Below are positions 8,347 to 16,940 of a stretch of DNA of 64,000 nucleotides, piece by piece. The translations under genes and the position numbers were made by a program. The notes under the pieces were generated by a model. The model was not told the origin of the DNA, made no database searches, and saw nothing but the letters and a program-made list of their open reading frames with translations. The stretch spans positions 372,001 through 436,000 of the forward strand of contig NZ_JAUSNR010000010.1 of NCBI RefSeq assembly GCF_030656345.1, given 5' to 3'. The number at the start of each line of letters is the position of its first letter. The stretch's first letter is position 1. Source of the stretch: Pseudotabrizicola sp. (lineage in GTDB: Bacteria; Pseudomonadota; Alphaproteobacteria; Rhodobacterales; Rhodobacteraceae).

Positions 8347-9962
8347 CGGGCCAGATCCTCCAGCAGGCGCGCCACCGCCTCTGCCCCCGGATCGTTGTGA
8401 CCGGCCAGCTTGTCAGCCGACAGATAGCTGGACCGCCCGGCCTTGGCCCGGGTCATCGTGCCGGTGCTGTCAGCCCCGACGCGCGCGGCGGCGGCGGCGG
8501 CGGCCACGCCCTGCGGCAGGGCCGCCAGCGCCGGGGCGAGTGCGTCGATCATCGTGCGGTCGCCCGGCTGCGCGCCCCCCACCTGCCGCACCCGGTCCAG
8601 CCCGGCGGACAGCGCGCCGATCCAGTTCCTGCCGCTTGCCGCCGCATCGCCCGCGGCGGTGAAAAAAATTGCCAGCAGCACACCCGAAGACCCGCCCATG
8701 GTCTGGCTGAGCGCCGATCCGATGGCGCGGTACAGCTGCGTGGTGTCGGCCAGCGGCATCCGGTCCAGCGCGCCCGCCAAGGCGCGGGCGGCCCCGGCAA
8801 GCGTCGACCCGGTGTCGCCATCGCCCGATTTGGCATCCAGCGCGTTCAGATCCGCCTCGGCCGCGATCAGCGCCTGACAGCAGCGCGCGATCAGCGCGGC
8901 GCGCGCCGGATGGCCCGAAGGCTCGGGCTTAATCGGGGTCAGCCCGTCGGGCAAGGGGCGCAGGCCGGGCTTGCCCAGCCGGTGCAGCCCCGGCCATGCC
9001 GCCGGCCCGACCGGGGCGGCCAGCGCCTGTTCCTGCTCCGGCGTCACCGGCAGCAGTGACAGCGAAAACCCATGCATATCGAGCGAGGTCATCAGAGCCG
9101 CCGGCCCAATGATCCACCTGATCCGGGGGGCGAGCGACGACCGGCACAGCTCCTGCGCCAGCACGCTCATTTCCAGCGGCGTGGTGGAGCCTAGGTTGTT
9201 GAGCAGCGCCACATGGTCGGCGCTGCCCAGATGCGGGGCCAGACGGTCTGCCACCTGTGTCATCGCCGATGCGGCCCCGGCAAAGGCCACCTGTTCCACC
9301 CCAGCCTCACCATGGATGCCAAGGCCAAGCTCGGCCTTGCCGGGGTCAATCCGCTGTTCCTTGGGGCTGCCCGGCACCGTGCAGGTGTCCAGCGACATGC
9401 CGATCGACAGGGCCGATCCGATCACCGCCTGCGCGGCGGTGGCAATGGCATCCAGCCCGGCCCCGGCTTCGGCCATCGCGCCCGCAATCTTGTGCACGAA
9501 CAGCGTTCCCGCCAGCCCGCGCGCCTGTGGCAGGTCGGGAAGGGCTATGTCGTCATCGACGATCACCATTTCCACCTTCAGCCCGAAGGCGCGGGCGCGC
9601 TCTGCCGCAAGGCCGAAGTTCAGCCGGTCGCCGGTGTAGTTCTTGACGATCAGCAGGCACCCGGCGGGACCCGTCACCGCCAGAATACCCGCCAGCACCG
9701 CATCCACCGACGGGCTGGCAAACACATCGCCGCAAACCGCCGCCGTCAGCATCCCCCGCCCGACAAAGCCCGCATGGCTGGGTTCATGGCCAGACCCGCC
9801 ACCAGACACCAGCGCGACCTTCGATCTGTCCCAGTCGGCGCGCAGCACCACGCGGATATGCGGGTAGCCATCCAGGCGCACCAAGGCCCCGCCCGAGGCA
9901 CAGATCAGCCCGTCAATGGCATCGGTGACCAGGCTTTCGCGGGAATTCATGAACTGTTTCAT
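8337..9962 (-). CDS. Dihydroxyacetone kinase family protein, fused DhaK-DhaL type
   Basis: A 541-residue protein joining a DAK1 (DhaK) domain, about residues 5-330, to a DAK2 (DhaL) domain, about 350-541. This is the ATP-dependent, single-chain architecture rather than the PTS-dependent one. DAK1 shows VSGGGSGHEPSHAGFVG and a later GLGIHGEAG segment that should hold the histidine forming a hemiaminal with the substrate. DAK2 shows DAKSGDGDTGSTLAGAA, the Mg-ATP-binding acidic motif. The start at 9962 has AAGGA nine bases upstream and overlaps the ATPase stop (ATGA). As last gene of a sugar-type ABC transporter operon it likely phosphorylates the imported compound: dihydroxyacetone, or a related ketose such as erythrulose. 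Confidence 0.88.
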   Translation of the reverse strand: MKQFMNSRESLVTDAIDGLICASGGALVRLDGYPHIRVVLRADWDRSKVALVSGGGSGHEPSHAGFVGRGMLTAAVCGDVFASPSVDAVLAGILAVTGPAGCLLIVKNYTGDRLNFGLAAERARAFGLKVEMVIVDDDIALPDLPQARGLAGTLFVHKIAGAMAEAGAGLDAIATAAQAVIGSALSIGMSLDTCTVPGSPKEQRIDPGKAELGLGIHGEAGVEQVAFAGAASAMTQVADRLAPHLGSADHVALLNNLGSTTPLEMSVLAQELCRSSLAPRIRWIIGPAALMTSLDMHGFSLSLLPVTPEQEQALAAPVGPAAWPGLHRLGKPGLRPLPDGLTPIKPEPSGHPARAALIARCCQALIAAEADLNALDAKSGDGDTGSTLAGAARALAGALDRMPLADTTQLYRAIGSALSQTMGGSSGVLLAIFFTAAGDAAASGRNWIGALSAGLDRVRQVGGAQPGDRTMIDALAPALAALPQGVAAAAAAARVGADSTGTMTRAKAGRSSYLSADKLAGHNDPGAEAVARLLEDLARPG

Positions 9963-10969
9963 GGGCGTGATCCTTGAAGTCGGTTGCCGCTGGCGTCAAA
10001 CCACAGCGGGGTCTGCGGGCGGATGGCGATGCTGTCCCCCGGCCCCAGCGGGGTGTGGGGATCGGCCAGTGTGACAATCTCATGCGGGCCAAGGCCAAGG
10101 TGCAGCCGGGTCTGATCGCCCAGCCGTTCTACCCGACGCACCGTTGCGGGCTGACCCTCACCGATTACAATATGTTCGGGGCGCAGGCCCATCTGCGTGG
10201 CCCCTGCGGGCGCACCGGGGCCAAAGGTACCTGCGGGCAGCAGGGTGATGCGCGGCTGGCCCAGACGGCTGGCAACATAGGTGCTGACCGGGTCCTCGTA
10301 AATCTCACGCGGGGTGCCGAACTGCACCAGACGGCCCTGATCCAGCACGCCGACATGGGTGGCCATGGTCATCGCCTCGATCTGGTCATGGGTGACATAG
10401 AGGAAGGTCGCGTCCAGCTCGGCATGAATGCGCTTCAGCTCGACCCGCAGATCGGCGCGCAACTTGGCATCCAGACTGCTGAGCGGCTCGTCCATCAGAT
10501 AGATCCGGGGCTGGCGCACCAAAGCGCGCCCGATGGACACCCGCTGCATCTCGCCCCCCGACAGCGCGGTCGCCTTGTTGTCCAGCTTGTGCGCGATCCG
10601 CAGCGACTCGGCCACCGCCTGCACGCGGATAGCGACATCCGGCTCGGGCATGTTGATGACCGGGCTGCGCAGCGGAAAGGCCAGATTGTCGCGCACCGAC
10701 AGATGCGGATACAGCGAGTACTGCTGGAACACCATCGCCACATCGCGCTGTGCCGGCATGTCGGGCAGCACCGAGGCCCCGCCGATGGCAATATCGCCGC
10801 TGTCAGGCCGGTCCAGCCCGGCAATCAGCCGCAGGGTGGTGGTCTTGCCCGCCCCGGTCGGCCCCAGCAGCACCACGAAAGCCCCGTCGGGAATGGTCAG
10901 CGACACATCCATCAGGGCGCGGGTCGCGCCAAACGACTTGGATACGTTGGACAGCACAACCTCAGCCAT
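9959..10969 (-). CDS. Carbohydrate ABC transporter ATP-binding protein (second ATPase)
   Basis: A 336-residue MalK/UgpC-type ATPase with Walker A GPTGAGKTT, signature LSGGEMQRVSIGRAL and Walker B YLMDEPLSSLDAKL. A C-terminal TOBE-like region contains MGLRPEHIVIG. The ATG at 10969 overlaps the upstream ATPase gene by eight bases. Two different ATPase genes serve one pair of permeases, as in glycerol-type (GlpST) importers, suggesting a heterodimeric motor. The kinase gene follows with a 4-base overlap. Confidence 0.9.
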   Translation of the reverse strand: MAEVVLSNVSKSFGATRALMDVSLTIPDGAFVVLLGPTGAGKTTTLRLIAGLDRPDSGDIAIGGASVLPDMPAQRDVAMVFQQYSLYPHLSVRDNLAFPLRSPVINMPEPDVAIRVQAVAESLRIAHKLDNKATALSGGEMQRVSIGRALVRQPRIYLMDEPLSSLDAKLRADLRVELKRIHAELDATFLYVTHDQIEAMTMATHVGVLDQGRLVQFGTPREIYEDPVSTYVASRLGQPRITLLPAGTFGPGAPAGATQMGLRPEHIVIGEGQPATVRRVERLGDQTRLHLGLGPHEIVTLADPHTPLGPGDSIAIRPQTPLWFDASGNRLQGSRP

Positions 10970-12059
10970 GGAACACCCCCGCATTGGCCGCCGTGCGCAA
11001 GGCCCGCCCGGTGCCCGCATCAAACAGCGACAGCGTATCCGCCCGGAACGCCAGCCCCACGGTATCGCCGCTGCGCACCGCCTGAGCGGAGGGCGCGCGG
11101 GCCTTGACCACGCCATGCGCAGTGTCCAGCGTGATGATCTGCGAGGTGCCCAGATATTCGCTGGCCAGAATGCACCCACGATAGGCCGCATCATCGGCCA
11201 GCGTCACATGCTCGGGCCTGACCCCCAGCACCAGATCGCGGCCTGCCGGGTCCTGTTGCAGCTGCGGCAGGGTCAGCACCACATCGCCCAGACGGACAGA
11301 AGTGTCACCGGCCTGCGCAGCCCCCTGAAACCGCAGCACATTCATCGACGGGCTGCCGATGAAATCAGCGACGAACAGCGTGGCGGGGTGGTCATAGATG
11401 TCCTGCGGCGTGCCGAACTGTTCAACCACGCCGTGGTTCATCACCACAATCTTGTCGCCCATCTGCATCGCCTCCAGCTGGTCATGGGTGACATAGACCG
11501 TTGTTGCCCCCATCCGGTCATGCAGGGCCCGCAATTCCTCGGCCATATGCTCGCGGAACTCGGCGTCCAATGCGCCCAAGGGTTCATCCATCATGAACGC
11601 CTTTGGGTTGCGCACAATGGCGCGACCCAGCGCCACCCGCTGCCGGTCGCCGCCCGACAGGCCCCCGACAGGCTTGTCGAGAATATCGGTGATGCCCAAG
11701 ATCCGCGCCACCTCGGCCACCTTGGCCTGCACCTGCGCGCGCGGCACGCCCTGACTGACCAGCGGATAACTGATGTTGCGGCGCACGTTCATATGCGGGT
11801 AAAGCGCGAACATCTGGAACACCATCGCGATATCACGCTTTGAGGCCGGCCGCTGCGACACATCCTCGCCATCGATCAGGATCTTGCCACTGGTCGGCAG
11901 CTCCAGCCCGGCAATCATCCGCAGCGTTGTGGTCTTGCCGCAACCCGACGGCCCCAGCAGCATGAAGAATTCGCCGTCAGCAATGGTGAAGGACGACCCC
12001 TGCACCGCCGTAAAGGCCCCGAATTCCTTGCGCAGATTGCGGATCACGATTTCGGCCAA
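10962..12059 (-). CDS. Carbohydrate ABC transporter ATP-binding protein (first ATPase)
   Basis: A 365-residue MalK/UgpC-type ATPase with GPSGCGKTT, LSGGDRQRVALGRAI and FMMDEPLGALDAEF motifs and a TOBE-type C-terminus (LGVRPEHVTL). The start is a TTG at 12059, preceded by CCGGAG with seven-base spacing; no ATG fits in front of the conserved N-terminus. Its signature motif differs from that of the second ATPase, so the two are diverged paralogues and not a recent tandem copy. Confidence 0.88.
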   Translation of the reverse strand: MAEIVIRNLRKEFGAFTAVQGSSFTIADGEFFMLLGPSGCGKTTTLRMIAGLELPTSGKILIDGEDVSQRPASKRDIAMVFQMFALYPHMNVRRNISYPLVSQGVPRAQVQAKVAEVARILGITDILDKPVGGLSGGDRQRVALGRAIVRNPKAFMMDEPLGALDAEFREHMAEELRALHDRMGATTVYVTHDQLEAMQMGDKIVVMNHGVVEQFGTPQDIYDHPATLFVADFIGSPSMNVLRFQGAAQAGDTSVRLGDVVLTLPQLQQDPAGRDLVLGVRPEHVTLADDAAYRGCILASEYLGTSQIITLDTAHGVVKARAPSAQAVRSGDTVGLAFRADTLSLFDAGTGRALRTAANAGVFHG

Positions 12060-12063
12060 GGGA

Positions 12064-12252
12064 TTACTCCGGGAAATGGCTGGTGATGATGAACATCACG
12101 GTGCCAACAAGGGTCACGATGAAACTGTAGGTGAACGCCCACAGAAAGAACGGCTGCATCAGCATCACCACGCCCAGCGCGATCAGAACCGTCGACAGGT
12201 TCTCCCACGGCCCGCGCCGCAACCGCATAAGCCCGGATACAAATGTGCTCAT
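12064..12252 (-). CDS. Small integral membrane protein of a sugar/polyol ABC transporter operon (62 aa)
   Basis: I do not recognise a named family. The 62-residue protein has two predicted membrane helices, roughly residues 18-37 (LSTVLIALGVVMLMQPFFLW) and 40-58, joined by a very short turn, with a basic N-terminus (LMRLRRGPW). It ends four bases before the first ATPase gene and follows the second permease gene across a palindromic repeat, so it is transcribed with the importer. Glycerol-type importers with two ATPases often have a small membrane protein of unknown role at this position (DUF2160-like), but this one is shorter and similarity is not evident. A subunit or assembly factor role is inference. 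Confidence 0.6.
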   Translation of the reverse strand: MSTFVSGLMRLRRGPWENLSTVLIALGVVMLMQPFFLWAFTYSFIVTLVGTVMFIITSHFPE

Positions 12253-12275
12253 GTCCCTGCCCCTTCATCTGTTCT

Positions 12276-12340
12276 CAAATATCCCCGCCGGAGGCTCCTA
12301 AAGCAGGCCACAGGTGCCTCCGGCGGGAGTATTTTTATCA
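12276..12340. repeat. REP-like palindromic element, copy 1
   Basis: Arms CGCCGGAGGC (within 12277-12295) and GCCTCCGGCGGGAGTATTT (12316-12334) form a long inverted repeat followed by a TTATCAAGATGAA tail. It fills the gap between the permease gene and the small membrane protein gene. Related elements lie at 23236-23280 and 29999-30120. It may act as an mRNA stability or attenuation element within the operon. Confidence 0.7.
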
Positions 12341-12397
12341 AGATGAATGCGGAAGCAGCAGATCCGGGCGGGCCGGATTTTTCGCAGAAAAATCGTG

Positions 12398-13339
12398 TCA
12401 TTTGCGCACCGCGCCAAAGGTGATCCCGCGGAGCAGGTGCTTGCGCAGCAAGATGGTGAAGATCATCACCGGCAGCAGGAACAAGGTCGCCCCGGCGGCC
12501 ACCGCCGGCCAGTCCTGACCACCGACGCCGATGATGGTGGGGATGAACGGCGGGGCGGTCTGCGCCTTGCCAGAGGTCAGCAGCACGGCAAAGGCGTATT
12601 CGTTCCATGCAAAGATCAGGCAAAAGATTGCGGTGCTGGCAATGCCGGTGGCGGCTTGCGGCAGCACCACCTTGCGGAAGGCCTGAAACCGGGTGTAGCC
12701 GTCGATCAGCGCCGCTTCTTCGTATTCGCGCGGAATCTCGTCGATGAAGCCTTTGAGCAGCCAGACCGCAAGACTGATGTTCACCGCCGTATAAAGCAGG
12801 ATCATCCCCAGATGGGTGTCTGACAGGCCCAGCTCGCGGTACATCAGGTAGATCGGGATGGCGACGGCGATGGGCGGCATCATCCGGGTCGACAGGATGA
12901 AGAACAGCAGATCATCCTTGAACGGCACCCGGAAGCGCGAAAACGCATAGGCCGCCAGCGTGCCCAGAAAGATCGACAGCGCGGTCGAGCCAAAACCAAT
13001 GATCACCGAATTCATGAACCGCTCGCCGAACCGGCTTTTCCCGGCAATCACAGTGCCGCTTTGCCGCACGATCTCATCATACCAGGTCTCGGGCGGTGGC
13101 AGGGCGGCGAACTGTTCAGCCCCGATGCGGGTGCGGGTCGTGAACAGGTTAACGTAGCCTTCGAGGGTCGGCTCGAACAGAACCTTTGGCGGATAGCTGA
13201 TGCTGTCGGGGCCGGATTTGAACCCGGTGGAGATGATCCACAACAGCGGCAGCAGGGTGATGATGGCATAGACCACCACCAGCACGGCGGCGATGGATTT
13301 GGACGCGCGCGAGGGTTCGGTGACGGAATAAGCGCTCAT
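12398..13339 (-). CDS. Carbohydrate ABC transporter permease (MalG type)
   Basis: A 313-residue inner-membrane permease with an N-terminal helix (IAAVLVVVYAIITLLPLLWI), a long periplasmic loop, and the EAA motif EYEEAALIDGYTRFQAFRKV that docks on the ATPase. The periplasmic loop between the first two helices (about residues 40-100) is longer than in most MalG-type permeases. The start overlaps the stop of the first permease gene (ATGA at 13336-13339). It pairs with that permease to form the channel. Confidence 0.9.
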   Translation of the reverse strand: MSAYSVTEPSRASKSIAAVLVVVYAIITLLPLLWIISTGFKSGPDSISYPPKVLFEPTLEGYVNLFTTRTRIGAEQFAALPPPETWYDEIVRQSGTVIAGKSRFGERFMNSVIIGFGSTALSIFLGTLAAYAFSRFRVPFKDDLLFFILSTRMMPPIAVAIPIYLMYRELGLSDTHLGMILLYTAVNISLAVWLLKGFIDEIPREYEEAALIDGYTRFQAFRKVVLPQAATGIASTAIFCLIFAWNEYAFAVLLTSGKAQTAPPFIPTIIGVGGQDWPAVAAGATLFLLPVMIFTILLRKHLLRGITFGAVRK

Positions 13340-14283
13340 CTTTCCTTCACCTTATTCAGGGCTTTGACGTAGATTGAGGCCAGACCAAACACGGTCACGA
13401 ACAGGATGATTGCATAGGCGCTTGAATAGCCGGTGCGCCATTTCTCGAAGGCCTCGCGCTTCAGGTCGATCGATGCCAGCAGCGTTTCATTGCCCGGCCC
13501 GCCCCCCGTGAGCAGCACCACCATGTCGAACATCTTGAAATTCTCGATCCCGCGGAACAGCACAGCCAGCATCAGGAAGGGCAGCACCATCGGCACGGTG
13601 ATGGTCCAGAACTGCCGCCATTTGCTGGCGCGGTCGACCTCGGCGGCCTCATAAATATAATCCGGGATTGACCGCAGCCCGGCCAGACAGATCAGCATCA
13701 CAAACGGTGTCCACATCCAGGTGTCGACGATGATGATCGACCATTTCGCCAGCCCCCCCGCGCCCAGCATGGAAAACGAACTGGCGGGGATGCCGGTGAA
13801 CAGCTCGACCATGTAATTGAACAACCCGATCTGCGGCTGGTACAGAAAGGTCCAGAAATTGCCAACCACCGCCGGCGACAGCATCATCGGCAGCACGATC
13901 AGCGTGGTCAGAAGGTCATTGCCCCTGAATTTGCGGTTGATCAGCCAGGCGAGGGTAAAGCCGATCAGCACCTGCAGCGTGATGGTCCAGATCAGGAAAT
14001 GCGCCGTGGTCTGCATATTGGCCCAGATGCCTTCACTGGTCAGAATGCGTTCGTAATTGCGCAGGCCGACCCATTCCACCTCGCGCCCCGGGCGGTTGGC
14101 GGCGAAATTGGTGAAGGACAGCCGCACCGTCCAGATCAGCGGAAAGATGTTGATCGCCAGCAGCAGGAAAATCGTGGGGGCCACGAACAGCCAGGCAATG
14201 GCGCGGTCAGACAGCCCGCGCACGCGGCGTGCCAGAGGGGCGGGCGTTGCGCGCGCCATTCGGTCGATCGGCGTATCGGTCAT
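13336..14283 (-). CDS. Carbohydrate ABC transporter permease (MalF type)
   Basis: A 315-residue permease with about six membrane helices, the first at residues 28-50 (AIAWLFVAPTIFLLLAINIF), and an EAA loop reading EAAEVDRASKWRQFWTITVP. The ATG at 14283 is preceded by AGGACC at suitable spacing. The frame stays open further upstream but runs into the stem-loop behind the binding-protein gene, so the longer start is unlikely. It lies between the binding-protein gene and its partner permease. Confidence 0.9.
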   Translation of the reverse strand: MTDTPIDRMARATPAPLARRVRGLSDRAIAWLFVAPTIFLLLAINIFPLIWTVRLSFTNFAANRPGREVEWVGLRNYERILTSEGIWANMQTTAHFLIWTITLQVLIGFTLAWLINRKFRGNDLLTTLIVLPMMLSPAVVGNFWTFLYQPQIGLFNYMVELFTGIPASSFSMLGAGGLAKWSIIIVDTWMWTPFVMLICLAGLRSIPDYIYEAAEVDRASKWRQFWTITVPMVLPFLMLAVLFRGIENFKMFDMVVLLTGGGPGNETLLASIDLKREAFEKWRTGYSSAYAIILFVTVFGLASIYVKALNKVKER

Positions 14284-14313
14284 GGGGATGGTCCTGCGGG
14301 GGACATGAGGGGT

Positions 14314-14340
14314 GGGTGCGCCGATGGCCTCGGCGCACCC
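14314..14340 (-). other. Strong intercistronic stem-loop after binding-protein gene
   Basis: A perfect 11-bp stem (GGGTGCGCCGA and TCGGCGCACCC) with a 5-base loop lies between the binding-protein stop at 14351 and the permease start at 14283. No U-run follows. Such hairpins commonly protect the upstream binding-protein message and reduce read-through into permease genes, giving an excess of binding protein. Confidence 0.65.
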
Positions 14341-14350
14341 GGAAGGCGGC

Positions 14351-15682
14351 TTACAACTTGCCTTCGTCTTCAAACACTTCGGTCCAGTCGGCGATCAGAC
14401 CGTCCAGCGCCTCTTGTGCGGTGCCCTGATCGGCCACCACATAATTGTGCAGCCGGTCCTGCATTGCCAGCAGCAAGGACGCATAGGCCGGTTCCTGCCA
14501 GAAGTCATAGACGTTATCCATCGCCGCCAGGAAGTCGGCGGCAAAGGGGGCAGAGTTGACGAAATCAGGATCGTTCAGCACCGCAAGGTGGCAGGAATAG
14601 CCACCCATCGACCACCACTTCTTCTGCACATCCGGCTGGGCGAACCATTTGATATACTCCAGCGCGCCGTCGATGTTGTCGGAATAGCTGACGACCGAGA
14701 TGCCCTGCCCACCAAGGGTCGACGCGGGCTGGTTCTGGGCAGGATTGACGAAGAAGTCGATCTTGTCGCCCCCCACGGTCGGATCTGCGGCAAGGCCGGG
14801 GAAGAAGGCGAACCAGTTCATCGCCATCGCCACCTGGCCGGATTTGAACGCATCCAGCGACTGTTCCATATAGGCGTTGTCATAGCCGGGGGGCGTCGCG
14901 GTCTTGTACAGCTCCTTGTAGAATTCCAGCGCCTCGACCTGCTCGGGTGAGTTTACCGCGCCTTCCATGTCATAGGCACCGGGGGTGTTTTCATACTTGA
15001 ACCCCCAGGCATACAGCGCCCCGGTGGCCCCCATGGTAATGCCCTCGGACCCGCGTTCGGTGAAGATCGACGCGCCATAGACGGTCTGGCCGTCAATCTC
15101 GCGGCCTTGGAAGAACTGGGCGATTTCCAGCAGCTCTTTCTGGGTCTGCGGCTCGCCCAGTTCGCGCCCCGTGGCCTCCATGAAGGCGGCCTTGATGTCT
15201 TCGCGCTCAAACCAGTCCTTGCGGTAGAACCAGCCGTTCGCATCACCCATCGCGGGCAGCGCGTAATAGTTCGGCTCGCCCTTGGGCCAGGTCGAATAGG
15301 CGTAAACCGTGGCGGGGGCGAAATCATCCATGCTGATCGATTCAGCTTCGAAGAAATCGTTCAGCTTGATGTAATGGCCGTTTTCCGCGCCGCCGCCGAT
15401 CCACTGGCTGTCGCCGATCAGCAGATCGCACAGCTGCCCGCCCGAATTCAGCTCGTTCAGCATGCGGTCGGCATAGTTGGGCCATGGCACGAATTCGAAG
15501 GTCATCTTGGTGCCGGACTGTGCCTCGAAATCCTTGGACAGTTCCACCAGCGCGTTGGCCGGGTCCCATGCGGCCCAGCACAAGGTCAGTTCATTGGATT
15601 GGGCCGAGGCGACGCTGGCCGTCAGCACGGCGGCAGACAGCACAGCGCCGACCGCGGTTGCGGTCAAAAATCTTGCCTTCAT
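14351..15682 (-). CDS. Carbohydrate ABC transporter substrate-binding protein
   Basis: A 443-residue family 1 extracellular solute-binding protein with a Sec signal peptide (cleavage near ASVASAQS). The mature protein opens with ELTLCWAAWDPANALVELSK and contains an IGDSQWIGGG segment and aromatic-rich positions suited to sugar or polyol binding. It is the first gene of the importer operon, with GGAGG upstream of the ATG, and is separated from the permease genes by a stem-loop. The kinase at the operon end suggests a small polyol or ketose ligand. Confidence 0.9.
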   Translation of the reverse strand: MKARFLTATAVGAVLSAAVLTASVASAQSNELTLCWAAWDPANALVELSKDFEAQSGTKMTFEFVPWPNYADRMLNELNSGGQLCDLLIGDSQWIGGGAENGHYIKLNDFFEAESISMDDFAPATVYAYSTWPKGEPNYYALPAMGDANGWFYRKDWFEREDIKAAFMEATGRELGEPQTQKELLEIAQFFQGREIDGQTVYGASIFTERGSEGITMGATGALYAWGFKYENTPGAYDMEGAVNSPEQVEALEFYKELYKTATPPGYDNAYMEQSLDAFKSGQVAMAMNWFAFFPGLAADPTVGGDKIDFFVNPAQNQPASTLGGQGISVVSYSDNIDGALEYIKWFAQPDVQKKWWSMGGYSCHLAVLNDPDFVNSAPFAADFLAAMDNVYDFWQEPAYASLLLAMQDRLHNYVVADQGTAQEALDGLIADWTEVFEDEGKL

Positions 15683-15846
15683 TGGTTATCCTCCCTGAAT
15701 GCAAACGCGCAAGGCGCCCCTCCTCTGGCCGCCATCGTGAGTGCTGAACCAGACGATAGGCACTCAAATCCGCCCTGTCCATCATTTTTGAGGTACGCAC
15801 ATCATTTTGACGCGACGGGCGGATCAAACCGCTTTGATTCTGCGGA
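15683..15846 (-). promoter_or_regulatory. Promoter/operator region of the LacI-linked transporter operon
   Basis: Between the LacI gene and the binding-protein gene lie two direct repeats, CATCATTTTTGA at 15780-15791 and CATCATTTTGA at 15800-15810, whose starts are 20 bases (two helical turns) apart. An inverted repeat ATCAAA-CCGC-TTTGAT lies at 15823-15838 with a central CG, as in many LacI-family operators. Another imperfect repeat, GAGTGC/GCACTC, lies around 15738-15767. The adjacent LacI gene is the likely binding protein for these sites. Confidence 0.5.
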
Positions 15847-16884
15847 TCACACCGCCTGAGGCAGGTTTTCGCGCAGGATGATCTCCAACCGCAGGCGTTC
15901 CTGCGATTCGTTAATGGGCTGATGATCGGCCTTCGCCTGCAACACCCGCAGGGTGCTGCGCGCCACATGGCCGACATTCTGCGCAATCACCGCATCCAGC
16001 CAGCCCGATTGCAGCGCCGCAATGGTGTGCGGCGTCAGCTCATGCCCGATGGTGACGACGCGGCCCAGCAGTCCCAGTTCCGACAGCACCTGCGCCAGGG
16101 CACGGTGGCCGCTGCCGAGCAGATAAATGCCGCCGACCGGCCCGTCAGAGCGCAGCGATTCGCGCATCACCTGACGCAGGGTGTCGGCCTCGCCGTGCGT
16201 TTCCAGCGTCTGGCCCACTGTGACGCCGGGAAAATCGGCCAGCATCACCGCATCAAACCCGCGCCGCCGTTCAATACTGTCGCGCAGCAGCATGGATTGG
16301 GCGATCACCATCACACGCGGCATTTTCGCCCCCAGAAACCGCCCCATCAGCACCCCTGCCGTGCGCCCGGCGGTGTGGCTGTCGATTCCGACATAATGCG
16401 CGGCCCCACAATTGGGCAGGTCAGCCACCATCGCCACCACCGGGATTGCAGCGACATGCAGGGCGCGCAGCGCATCGCGTACCACCGGGGTTTCCGGGGC
16501 CATCAGTGCCACGCCCGAGATGCCCGCCGCCGCCAGATCGGTCAGCATCGCGGCCAGCCGGTGCAGGTCTGCCGCCGGATAGCGCAGCAGATCCACCTGC
16601 ATCCGCGCGGATGTCGACAATGCGGCGGCTTCGGTCAGTGCATCCTCCAGCGTCTGGATGAACTGGCTTTCGGTATCGGGCAACAGCACCGCTACCCGGG
16701 TGTTGCGCCCGCGCGCGAGGTTCGCCGCCGCCATGTCACGCACATAGCCCAGCCGGGAAATCGCCTCCTGCACCGCCGCAATGGTCTTGGCGCGCACGCC
16801 GGGACGGGCGTTCAGCACCCGGTCCACCGTGGCAAGGCTGACCCCGGCTTCGCGTGCGATATCTGTAACGGTTGGCCTGCCCAT
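15847..16884 (-). CDS. LacI-family transcriptional regulator
   Basis: A 345-residue regulator with the classic N-terminal helix-turn-helix (VTDIAREAGVSLATVDRVLN) and hinge helix. The periplasmic-binding-protein-like effector domain begins near residue 60 (NTRVAVLLPDTES). It is read in the same direction as the transporter operon and lies directly upstream of it. The expected role is sugar- or polyol-responsive control of the operon that starts at 15682. Confidence 0.88.
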   Translation of the reverse strand: MGRPTVTDIAREAGVSLATVDRVLNARPGVRAKTIAAVQEAISRLGYVRDMAAANLARGRNTRVAVLLPDTESQFIQTLEDALTEAAALSTSARMQVDLLRYPAADLHRLAAMLTDLAAAGISGVALMAPETPVVRDALRALHVAAIPVVAMVADLPNCGAAHYVGIDSHTAGRTAGVLMGRFLGAKMPRVMVIAQSMLLRDSIERRRGFDAVMLADFPGVTVGQTLETHGEADTLRQVMRESLRSDGPVGGIYLLGSGHRALAQVLSELGLLGRVVTIGHELTPHTIAALQSGWLDAVIAQNVGHVARSTLRVLQAKADHQPINESQERLRLEIILRENLPQAV

Positions 16885-16940
16885 TTCTTACGCATATCGC
16901 CAAAGGCTGAGGTACGTCAATCAGGCGCGGCTGTGGTTGG

